The position numbers and the translations under genes were made by a program. Positions 36,870 through 44,433 of a stretch of 55,972 bases of DNA are shown here, piece by piece. The stretch's first letter is position 1, and each line of letters opens with the position of its first letter. The stretch comes from Silvanigrellales bacterium (lineage in GTDB: Bacteria; Bdellovibrionota_B; Oligoflexia; Silvanigrellales; Silvanigrellaceae), in assembly GCA_020247005.1 (NCBI GenBank), contig JADCJN010000084.1:1-55972 (forward strand), read 5' to 3'. The notes beneath the pieces are model-generated. The model had not been told where the DNA came from. It saw nothing but the letters and a program-made list of their open reading frames with translations, and ran no database searches.

Positions 36870-38450
36870 ATGACGAAAAGTTACCTTCCTTTAAAGTTTG
36901 CACCCTTCACAAAAGTCCTCGTGGCCAACCGCGGGGAAATTGGTGTGCGTATTATTCGAGCATGCCGTGACCTGGGGCTCTCGCCTCTTGCGGTCTACTC
37001 GACCGCCGACGTGCATTCGCGCCATGTATCGCTCGCCGACGCAGCTGTCTGTATCGGGGCTGGACCCAGTTCCGAAAGTTACTTAAACGTTCCGAACATC
37101 CTTGCAGCCGCAAAGGCACTTGGTGCCGAAGCCGTGCACCCCGGTTTTGGATTCCTGTCCGAAAACGCGGATTTCGCGAACGCTATTTTGCAAGCGGGAA
37201 TGGTGTGGATTGGGCCTTCCCCTCAATCTATTCACGACATGGGCGACAAAACCGTCGCAAAGCGAAAAGTGACCGCCGCGGGTGTGCCTTGTTCTCCAGG
37301 AAAGAACGAACCCCTGAAGGACGTTGACGACCTCAGGACGGTTGCCAAGCAAGTTGGCTACCCCTTGATCTTGAAAGCCGCCGCGGGAGGAGGTGGACGA
37401 GGGATGCGCGTGGTGCGCGCGGACGCCGACCTCGCCCCAGCCTTTGACGCGTGCACTCGCGAAGCGCAAAGCTATTTTGGAAACGCTGAAGTCTTTTGCG
37501 AAAGATACATTGAACGCCCGCGGCACGTTGAGATCCAGGTTCTGGCGGACGGCAAAGGAAACACCGTCCACCTCTTCGATCGCGACTGCACCATTCAGCG
37601 TCGCCACCAGAAACTGATTGAGGAAGCCCCTTCCAGTTACATCGACGAGGCCACTCGGCACGCCATGGGGGAAGTGGCCGTCAAAGCAGCTCAAAGTGTG
37701 GGCTATGTAAACGCCGGCACGGTAGAATTCATTCTCGAGTCACCCACTCAGTATTATTTTATGGAAATGAACACCCGCATTCAGGTGGAACACCCCGTCA
37801 CGGAAATCGTAACGGGCATCGATCTTGTGCAATGGCAACTCCGAGTGGCCAGAGGTGAGGCGCTGACCTTCCGGCAACCTGACATTCGTCTTCAGGGACA
37901 TGCCATGGAAACGCGCGTGAATGCGGAAGACGCTTACAATGGTTTCCGCCCAAACCCCGGACTCGTTTCTCACGTCGAGTTTCCTGCGGGACCAGGCGTG
38001 CGCGTGGATTCACACATTTACTCGGGCTATCGGATTCCAGAATTTTACGATTCCATGATCGCCAAGCTCATTGTGCATGGGGTCGACCGCATCGACTGTA
38101 TGAACAAAATGCGCCGCGCACTGGGTGAATTCCGACTTGAAGGCGTTGAAACGTCTGTTCCGTACGTGCAAGCCTTGATGGAAGACCCACGCTTCCGTGA
38201 GGGCGACTACACGACCCGCTATGTCGAAGAGAACGAAGACCTCCTGGCACGAGCAGAAAAAGCCAGAGGTGAACTGACACCGGAGCAGGCCGTGGCGGCC
38301 GCTCTCCGCGTTGGTGTCGCCCAAGCCTCTGTATCAACCCCTCCGTCTGACGGCGCAGTGGTGGGAACTCGGCACTCGGGCGAACCAGACAAGAGAAACG
38401 ACTGGAATTACACCGCTCGCCTTGAAGCGACACGCCGAGCAGGAGGTTAG
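36870..38450 (+). CDS. Biotin carboxylase subunit of the acyl-CoA carboxylase
   Basis: ATP-dependent carboxylation of carrier-bound biotin. It has 526 residues. The N-terminal domain has VLVANRGEIGVRIIRACRDL and VHPGFGFLSENADFA. The ATP-grasp part carries KAAAGGGGRGMRVV, QRRHQKLIEEAPS and MEMNTRIQVEHPVTE, and the C-terminal domain carries GHAMETRVNAEDAY. A low-complexity tail of about 60 residues follows the usual end, with no biotinyl motif. The biotinyl domain is instead the next gene, 8 bases on. AAGGAG precedes the ATG. Confidence 0.95.
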   Translation: MTKSYLPLKFAPFTKVLVANRGEIGVRIIRACRDLGLSPLAVYSTADVHSRHVSLADAAVCIGAGPSSESYLNVPNILAAAKALGAEAVHPGFGFLSENADFANAILQAGMVWIGPSPQSIHDMGDKTVAKRKVTAAGVPCSPGKNEPLKDVDDLRTVAKQVGYPLILKAAAGGGGRGMRVVRADADLAPAFDACTREAQSYFGNAEVFCERYIERPRHVEIQVLADGKGNTVHLFDRDCTIQRRHQKLIEEAPSSYIDEATRHAMGEVAVKAAQSVGYVNAGTVEFILESPTQYYFMEMNTRIQVEHPVTEIVTGIDLVQWQLRVARGEALTFRQPDIRLQGHAMETRVNAEDAYNGFRPNPGLVSHVEFPAGPGVRVDSHIYSGYRIPEFYDSMIAKLIVHGVDRIDCMNKMRRALGEFRLEGVETSVPYVQALMEDPRFREGDYTTRYVEENEDLLARAEKARGELTPEQAVAAALRVGVAQASVSTPPSDGAVVGTRHSGEPDKRNDWNYTARLEATRRAGG

Positions 38451-38458
38451 GGAAGACA

Positions 38459-39064
38459 ATGAAATTCACAGTCAAAATTGCGCTCCCCAACACAGCGAAC
38501 GATGTTTCGAAAAATCCCGATCCTCAGAGCCCCTTGTCGGATTCCGGCGAGTTTGTCGTCGAGCTTCCTGAAGCGGTCGTTGCTCATCCGCCAGCGCGTG
38601 GCGAGTCTTTCGACGTCAAGGTGTCGGAGAAAGGGAAGACGACCTCTCTCAAAGCCATGTTCCTTGGAGACGGTGAAAGTGTGCTTGTAGGCACGCGGAT
38701 TGTCCGGTTGCCCACGAACTTTCACGCAGGGAAACGGGGTTTGTATCGTTTTCGATTGGGCGAAGTCGCGTCTCCACGAAGTCTGTTGGTGCGGGCGGTC
38801 CGCCCGGTGGAGCCTAAAAAGACCGCAGCCTCCTTAGGCGGTGGCCCTTTAAAGTCACCGATGACGGGAAAGGTCCTGATGGTGAATGTTTCGGAAGGGT
38901 CGGCCGTGAAAGAGGGCGACGTTCTGCTCACCATTGAGGCAATGAAGATGGAAAATAGGATTGTTGCAGAGTGCGACGGCATGGTGAAGGCCTTACAAGC
39001 CAAGGCCGGCTCGGCCGTTACAACGGGCGAAGTCCTCCTCACAGTGGAACCCAAAGGCGCCTGA
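38459..39064 (+). CDS. Biotin carboxyl carrier protein of the acyl-CoA carboxylase
   Basis: Carries biotin between the two catalytic subunits. It has 201 residues. The C-terminal biotinyl domain (about 125-200) has LKSPMTGKVLMVNVSEGSAV and the biotin site EAMKM with Lys163. The N-terminal 120 residues are a beta-rich region that probably serves as the subunit-binding (BT-like) domain. It lies 8 bases after the biotin carboxylase gene. Separate carrier and carboxylase genes resemble prokaryotic rather than mitochondrial PCC organisation. Confidence 0.92.
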   Translation: MKFTVKIALPNTANDVSKNPDPQSPLSDSGEFVVELPEAVVAHPPARGESFDVKVSEKGKTTSLKAMFLGDGESVLVGTRIVRLPTNFHAGKRGLYRFRLGEVASPRSLLVRAVRPVEPKKTAASLGGGPLKSPMTGKVLMVNVSEGSAVKEGDVLLTIEAMKMENRIVAECDGMVKALQAKAGSAVTTGEVLLTVEPKGA

Positions 39065-39108
39065 ATGTAACATTTTCTGTCTTCTCACTCGTTCGCAAAG
39101 GAGTTCCT

Positions 39109-40206
39109 ATGAAAAAAGGCAACGTTTGCTTCGCCCTCTGCACACTCGGGCTTCTGGGGCTCCTTGGCACCACATCTGCCTGCGGACAGGACGAAGGCGA
39201 CAATGGAGGGAAGGGAGGAGGAGCAACAGGCGGAACAGGGTTCGTTGGCTCTAAACCCACGGCTGTGACCGGAAAGTTGGACAAAGCTTCGGCCACCAAG
39301 AACAAAGACGAATTTCAAAAGTCTGCCATGCAGGGCAACCCTGTGTTTCAAGACAACGCGAGCCTCACTACTTCCGGCTTGAAATCGGGAACCAGCATCG
39401 CACTTTTTAGCGGAGCCCGTCTTGTTCCGTTGGCATCAACGGCACCTTTGACAGGAACCTCAAGTGGCACAGACACTTTGAAGGCCTGCTCTCAGTCGGA
39501 AGGCGACGCCGCAGACGCGGATGCTGACGGCTGGGCGGCCTCGTTGAAAATGGTCTATGACTGTGACCTTTCGAGTTTGGGGACCTCTTCCCCTCAAACG
39601 GGCGCGAAACTCACATCGAAGGAACAGCCTACGTTCTCGTTTAAGCTCAAGGGTGGAACGACGGTCAAAGATGCCGATGACTCGAAGGCGTTTCCGAATG
39701 CAGGTTTTTCGTTTTCGTACGACGATTTCCGCATGTCCATTTCGGGGCTTGGGGGCGTCGCGGCATCGGGCGGCACCTCGGACGCAGCAACCACAGCGGC
39801 CAGCGCGACCTCTTTCGATGTCGCTCTCAATGGCTCAGTTGTTGTGACCGGAGACGCAAAAGAGCTCAAAGGCCAAACAGCACTCCAAACCTCCTTAAAA
39901 GTAGGGGATGCGGAACTGAGCCGCGTCTCGCAATGGTTCGACTCGACGTCGAAACCCGACAACACCTCAGATCCCACAAAAAGCGGAAGTGTCTCTTTTT
40001 CTGGGTTTCTGCAATTGTTTGACGACAAGGGCGCCGAGACCACGCTCAAGGTGTCGACGTCCGGACTGACGTACGCAAAGTCTTGCGGCACCGAATTTGG
40101 GGGCTACAAGGCAGGAACAATTACGTATGAGGCTGCCAGCGGAAAAGTGGAGTACGTTTTTGCCGACTGCAAAGGAACACTCAAATTTAACGGCGCCGCA
40201 CTCTAA
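39109..40206 (+). CDS. Putative lipoprotein of unknown function
   Basis: This 365-residue protein begins MKKGNVCFALCTLGLLGLLG and has a likely lipidation Cys in TTSAC near residue 25. A Gly-rich linker follows (GGKGGGATGGTG). The mature part is rich in Ser, Thr, Ala and Gly with alternating strands such as FSFSYDDFRMSISGLGG, typical of secreted beta-structure. AAGGAG sits before the ATG at 39109. It lies inside the carboxylase-epimerase run, 44 bases after the carrier gene and 12 before the epimerase. No domain was recognised. Confidence 0.75.
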   Translation: MKKGNVCFALCTLGLLGLLGTTSACGQDEGDNGGKGGGATGGTGFVGSKPTAVTGKLDKASATKNKDEFQKSAMQGNPVFQDNASLTTSGLKSGTSIALFSGARLVPLASTAPLTGTSSGTDTLKACSQSEGDAADADADGWAASLKMVYDCDLSSLGTSSPQTGAKLTSKEQPTFSFKLKGGTTVKDADDSKAFPNAGFSFSYDDFRMSISGLGGVAASGGTSDAATTAASATSFDVALNGSVVVTGDAKELKGQTALQTSLKVGDAELSRVSQWFDSTSKPDNTSDPTKSGSVSFSGFLQLFDDKGAETTLKVSTSGLTYAKSCGTEFGGYKAGTITYEAASGKVEYVFADCKGTLKFNGAAL

Positions 40207-40218
40207 AAAGAGGTCTTC

Positions 40219-40632
40219 ATGAAGGTCATTCGCATCAGCCATCTTGGGGTCGCCCCGAAAGACAACATGGCTGCTGCTCATTTTTTCAGCAACATCCTTG
40301 GTCTGAGCGCTCAGGGCGAGGAGACGGTGGCCGAGCAAAAGGTTCACGTCCGTTTCTTCCAGGCCGAGAACAGCCGCATCGAACTGCTCGAAGCGACCTC
40401 AGCAGACAGCCCTATTGCCAAATTCCTCGAGGCCAAAGGCTCAGGCATTCAGCACGTCGCCTTTGAAGTCGACGACGTTGACGCTTGGGCTGCGCACCTC
40501 AAAGCCAAGGGCGTTCGGCTCATCGACGAATCCCCTCGTTTGGGTGCTCATGACACCAGAATTGTCTTCATTCACCCTGCAGCGACAGGTGGTGTGCTTG
40601 TCGAACTCGTTCAGGAGAAGTCCCCCGCATGA
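40219..40632 (+). CDS. mce: Methylmalonyl-CoA epimerase
   Basis: Interconverts (S)- and (R)-methylmalonyl-CoA, linking propionyl-CoA carboxylase to the B12-dependent mutase. It has 137 residues, the family size. It is a vicinal-oxygen-chelate fold with paired motifs: ISHLGVAPKDNMAAAHFF with a metal His, RIELLEATSADSPIAKFLE, IQHVAFEVDDVDAW with another His, and VELVQE at the end. AGAGG precedes the ATG. It overlaps the next gene by ATGA. No mutase gene is in the window. Confidence 0.93.
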   Translation: MKVIRISHLGVAPKDNMAAAHFFSNILGLSAQGEETVAEQKVHVRFFQAENSRIELLEATSADSPIAKFLEAKGSGIQHVAFEVDDVDAWAAHLKAKGVRLIDESPRLGAHDTRIVFIHPAATGGVLVELVQEKSPA

Positions 40633-41453
40633 AGCCTGTTGTCCGAGTTCATCGTCGTTTTCCTCTGTTGGCGAACTTCGCGCGCCTTGTCGCCCTTGTT
40701 GCTCTTATTGCGTTTGGTGTTGCGAGCGTTGCTTGTGAGCCCCCTCCCATTTCGGAACTCGCAGCCGAGCAAGGCATTCAGCGCATTCGTGAGCGCCACG
40801 CAGACAGCAGCTGGGACAAGGTTGTGTCTGACGTCAATGAATTTCGAAGCCGCTACCCCTACACCCAGTTCGCCTCAGAAGCCGAGCTCTTGCAGGCCGA
40901 CGCCTATTTCCAATCGAGCCGATATCCAGAAGCCATTGTTTCGTATGAAGACTTTCTTCGAAAAAGTCCGAGCCATGGCAACGCAGACCTCGCGTTTTTT
41001 CGCATAGGCCGCTCCTACGATCTTCAAAGCCCCGTCGAAATCGATCGAGAACAAGCGAACTCACTCAAAGCGATTGAAAAGTACGCCACGTTTCTGGAAC
41101 GTTTCAACGGGTCCAGGCTCGTACCAGAGGCCAAAGAACGCATTGCCGTTCTTCGAAGGCGCGTCGCCGATCACTCTGCCTTCATCGCGCGCTTCTATTG
41201 GAAGAAGGACCTTTGGCAAGGTGCCCTCACTCGGTACCTTGAAATCCTACGCGACTTCCCCACTTTTCCGGACCTTCGCGAGGAGGCTTCGGAACGCGCG
41301 GCGGCATGTTACGAAAAGCTGGCAGACGAACTCGAACGCGATCCGAAGTCAGACATGAGCCTTTATTTTAGAGACCAAACGCCTGCGGACCTTCGCAAGA
41401 AGGCAAAGGACGCCCTCGCCATGGCCCCGACGCCACCGAAGAGTGAACCTTAG
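40629..41453 (+). CDS. bamD: BamD-like outer-membrane assembly lipoprotein
   Basis: BamD is the essential lipoprotein of the BAM complex that inserts outer-membrane barrels. This 274-residue protein has an N-terminal hydrophobic signal, with a lipid Cys in SVACEPPPI near residue 36. Tetratricopeptide-like repeats follow: WDKVVSDVNEFRSRYPYTQF, AEAELLQADAYFQSSRYPEA and further pairs. The pattern YP-S-FA-EA-L is typical. A Pro-rich tail ends it. It is translationally coupled to mce. Another outer-membrane TPR lipoprotein is possible. Confidence 0.78.
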   Translation: MKPVVRVHRRFPLLANFARLVALVALIAFGVASVACEPPPISELAAEQGIQRIRERHADSSWDKVVSDVNEFRSRYPYTQFASEAELLQADAYFQSSRYPEAIVSYEDFLRKSPSHGNADLAFFRIGRSYDLQSPVEIDREQANSLKAIEKYATFLERFNGSRLVPEAKERIAVLRRRVADHSAFIARFYWKKDLWQGALTRYLEILRDFPTFPDLREEASERAAACYEKLADELERDPKSDMSLYFRDQTPADLRKKAKDALAMAPTPPKSEP

Positions 41454-42106
41454 CCAAGCAAGTCCAGAAGAAGCTTTCGAACTTCTGAAAGAGCGACTCG
41501 TTCCTTTTTCGGCCGGGGGCCAAAAAGGCCCTCGTTGTCGGCCGCTGCGAATTGACGCTCTGCAAGAACCTGCAACACGGCAAGGCGCTCGAGGTCGAGC
41601 CACTCGGCCGGCGGAGGAAGACTCCCTGGGGTTTGAAAGTTCAGTGGACACGCATCAACTTCGAGGGTGACGTTTCCTTTGCCGTCGTCTTTCTTCAGTT
41701 GCAGGGGTGAACCTTGCGTGCGGCACAGGATGGGCCGGGCCTCGTAAACGCCGCAAAGTCCATCGGAAAGAAACACGCACGGCGACCGCTTTTTACCGGC
41801 AGCATCGAGCCCAAAGGTTCCACCCTGTTCCTTTGCCCGCAGCAAGTGAGCCTTCAAAACGAGGCGTGCATCAGGAGACAGACCCAAGGCCCATTGGAGT
41901 ATTCTTCCCGCCTCACTCGGAAAAACTTCGAGCGTCACGTGGCAGCAGGCACTGCAACCAGCACGGCAAACCATGTTGCTCCCGTGCGCATCCAGTGTTT
42001 TCTGAAAGAACCCGGAGGCGTTCGCCTGCAAGGTTTCGAGAGCACCGAGGCCGCGCACGTCCTTGACAGCGCAGGTCGGGCTCTCATTCGGTGGCCTGTC
42101 CGTCAT
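41450..42106 (-). CDS. YkgJ-family cysteine-cluster protein
   Basis: It has 218 residues if started at the ATG at 42106 (MTDRPPNESP), preceded by AAGGGG. Starts at 42139 or 42175 are also open. The YkgJ-type cluster is clear: CRAGCSACC (Cys47, 51, 54, 55), then SPCVFLSDGLCGVYEARPIL and CR. The family is thought to bind zinc or an Fe-S cluster; its function is not settled. The stop overlaps the convergent BamD-like stop by three bases, with no terminator between them. Confidence 0.82.
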   Translation of the reverse strand: MTDRPPNESPTCAVKDVRGLGALETLQANASGFFQKTLDAHGSNMVCRAGCSACCHVTLEVFPSEAGRILQWALGLSPDARLVLKAHLLRAKEQGGTFGLDAAGKKRSPCVFLSDGLCGVYEARPILCRTQGSPLQLKKDDGKGNVTLEVDACPLNFQTPGSLPPPAEWLDLERLAVLQVLAERQFAAADNEGLFGPRPKKERVALSEVRKLLLDLLG

Positions 42107-42220
42107 GAAACCGAGCCCCTTCGGAGAAGTTTGCCGCATTGCGCCTTTCGACCTGAAAGCCGCATGCCCTATCATTGTTGAAGCGGTTGAACCATTTCGC
42201 AAGCTTCGAGGGAGAGACAC

Positions 42221-42484
42221 GTGGCTCGGAACGTTTCCATTTTCTTCGGGATGGGTCTGCTTTGGTTGTTTCTCTTCGCATTGCCCGTTGGCAAGGGCAA
42301 AAGCCTCTACGAAGTGATGCACTACTACGTTGTGGACACCCGTCCCGTCCATTGGGTGGTGGGCAAAATGCAAGGCAGTTACGACGCAACAATAGATGCG
42401 ACCGCCGAAACCAGCGACACGATGACGATCCAGAGCAGGGAAACCCTTTCCCAGGGCTCCGACATGCTCAAAGCAATCGAGTGA
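42221..42484 (+). CDS. Small membrane-anchored protein of unknown function
   Basis: It has 87 residues from a GTG at 42221, preceded by GAGGGAGA. One hydrophobic segment (VSIFFGMGLLWLFLFALPVG) near the N-terminus acts as an anchor or signal. A short polar region follows (residues 28-87). It is divergent from the YkgJ-type gene and 87 bases upstream of the vWA gene. No family was recognised. Confidence 0.65.
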   Translation: MARNVSIFFGMGLLWLFLFALPVGKGKSLYEVMHYYVVDTRPVHWVVGKMQGSYDATIDATAETSDTMTIQSRETLSQGSDMLKAIE

Positions 42485-42571
42485 CCTCAAGTCCCTCGCC
42501 GAAACTCCGAAGACCCTCCGAAGAGCCGATGGGCACCGCAGGAAGGTCCATCAGAAACGGAGAGTTCGGCC

Positions 42572-43687
42572 ATGTTTCGTTCCAAGTCGTCGCTGGTCGC
42601 CTTTTGGTCTGTCGTCGTCGTTGCAGGTGCCTGCACGAAAACGTCATTCCAAGGGAACAAGAAAACGTCGAACCCGGCCCCTGTGGCAGAAGGAACGCCG
42701 ATTCCCAAGCCAGGCGAGACTTCGCCTGGAGAGCTTGACGGCCTCAAGAAACCACGGCCTTCAAACCCTGTGGTGGAATGCGCCGGGAAGTACCGCGGTG
42801 TCAGAATGGCCATTGTGATAGACACTTCTCATTCGATGGGAGCAGCCACGTGCGGAGCTCAGGCTTCAGCGCAGGTTCAAACACAAACTCAAACCCAACA
42901 GGGAACACTGCTGCTCGAAGGCTCTGACCCCGCCCGAGAGGGGACATCGATCCGCGGAAAGACCGAATGCTTTACCGATCGGCAAAATGCGGCGTGGCGA
43001 ATCATTACGCGCACTGCTGAGCGCGACCGGGAAGGCGAAAATGCAAACAAGACCTTTATGGGGTCTGCGGTGGGTGTGGCTCACTTCCCCGCGGGACTCG
43101 AGGGTGCAGCGTCGGAAACTTACGCCAAAATCTCGGGGACCGACCCTCTCAAGGGACAAATGACAAGCTTGACGGGCGTCACTTTCGACGACGCGTTCAA
43201 AGGCGGTGTCTGGACACTTCTTGAGAGAACGCACGGCGTGACGGGCATCACGCCTTACCGAGCCGCATTGGCGGCCGGACGCGACCTTCTGAAAACGGGC
43301 CGTGATCCCAACGACCCGCGACGCGACGTTCTGTTTGTCGTCACCGACGGGCTTCCGACCGACCAACGCCCCAGCGAAGTTTTGAAGCTACGCCAAGAGA
43401 TTGCAGACGTTGATGTCATCTACCTCTACATGTTCGACCCTACCGTGGACGAAGCCAGTCGTCAGGCTAAAGCAAAAGAGTCCTTACGCGCTGCATTCAC
43501 AGACAAGTCTTGGGGTCGCGTCGTAGGCAATACCGACGGCTACGCCGCCACCGAATTCGAGCGCTACTGGAACGACCTTGTTGCCATTCCCGGGAAAATA
43601 GCGACCACGCGAATTGACGTCACGAAACCCTCTGAGCTTGTTCCGAAAATCGACGCCGTTCTTTCCGCGGTTCAGGCCTGCGAATAA
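42572..43687 (+). CDS. von Willebrand factor A-domain lipoprotein
   Basis: vWA domains bind metal and protein ligands. This 371-residue protein has a signal with VVAGAC (lipid Cys21). A Pro/Thr/Lys-rich linker follows to about residue 70. The vWA domain has the MIDAS motif DTSHSMG (Asp84, Ser86, Ser88). Later it has FVVTDGLPTDQRPSE, the usual second MIDAS segment. Between them lies an insertion with a QTQTQTQQ repeat near residues 98-106. A GGAG site precedes the ATG. No transporter or protease partner gene is adjacent. Confidence 0.82.
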   Translation: MFRSKSSLVAFWSVVVVAGACTKTSFQGNKKTSNPAPVAEGTPIPKPGETSPGELDGLKKPRPSNPVVECAGKYRGVRMAIVIDTSHSMGAATCGAQASAQVQTQTQTQQGTLLLEGSDPAREGTSIRGKTECFTDRQNAAWRIITRTAERDREGENANKTFMGSAVGVAHFPAGLEGAASETYAKISGTDPLKGQMTSLTGVTFDDAFKGGVWTLLERTHGVTGITPYRAALAAGRDLLKTGRDPNDPRRDVLFVVTDGLPTDQRPSEVLKLRQEIADVDVIYLYMFDPTVDEASRQAKAKESLRAAFTDKSWGRVVGNTDGYAATEFERYWNDLVAIPGKIATTRIDVTKPSELVPKIDAVLSAVQACE

Positions 43688-43713
43688 CGAGCTTGGGCGG
43701 GGATGAGGCGCAA

Positions 43714-44337
43714 TCAAGGTGTCGGAGCCGAACTCTGCTGCAAAACGTCAGTGCAACTCAAAGTCCCATTTTTGTCGGTTGCATCTAAGACATTTTCGAG
43801 TGCCTGATATTCGTCGTAGCCGATAGGTTCAATTCCTTGTTCCAGCGCGTCCTGGCCAGCCTGGATTTTGACGAGGATTGGTCCGGTTCCCTGCTTGACG
43901 CTTTCGTTGTCTTTTTCCGCTCCATCGATTGCAAACCCAAATGCCATGAGACTCAAACCGCCAGTGAACGGAGCCGCAGTCACCGCCACAGCTTTCTGAG
44001 CGAAAAGGCCAATGCTTGTAAAAAAAGTTCTTCGTGTTTGCTTCGAGAGTTGATTGGCGAGCTCTTTACGAGAAACTGCAAACTTGTGGATGAACTCAAC
44101 GTTTTCAGACAAGTCGAAGCTCACTTCTTTCTGACCCGCATCAATTTTCTTTCTGAAAAAACAAAGGCCTTCTGAACCGCCAGGAGGAAGGAACGAAACG
44201 GAAAAAACAAGCGTGTCGTTATAAAGCTGGAAAGCATTCGCCTGACTCGTATTTTCCGTTTTCTTTGTTTTCTCGCAGGCAGAGAAAAGAGGGAAACAGA
44301 GAAGAATCGAAACTACAAGAGCTTTACGAAAAAACAT
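43714..44337 (-). CDS. Putative lipoprotein of unknown function, lower GC than neighbours
   Basis: It has 207 residues from the ATG at 44337, preceded by a perfect GGAGGT. A signal peptide ends in LFSAC (lipid Cys21). A hydrophobic Gly-rich segment near residues 107-140 (VAVTAAPFTGGLSLMAFGFA) could be a membrane-inserted or hairpin element. By eye the coding sequence is less GC-rich than its neighbours, which suggests recent acquisition. No family was recognised. It converges with the vWA gene. Confidence 0.7.
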   Translation of the reverse strand: MFFRKALVVSILLCFPLFSACEKTKKTENTSQANAFQLYNDTLVFSVSFLPPGGSEGLCFFRKKIDAGQKEVSFDLSENVEFIHKFAVSRKELANQLSKQTRRTFFTSIGLFAQKAVAVTAAPFTGGLSLMAFGFAIDGAEKDNESVKQGTGPILVKIQAGQDALEQGIEPIGYDEYQALENVLDATDKNGTLSCTDVLQQSSAPTP

Positions 44338-44433
44338 AAAGTACCTCCAAAAAACCTGATTGCAACCATGGAGCCAGGGGAAACCACAAAGCAAAAGTAA
44401 CACAAATAGCAATCGAGATACATCTGAAAGCGC

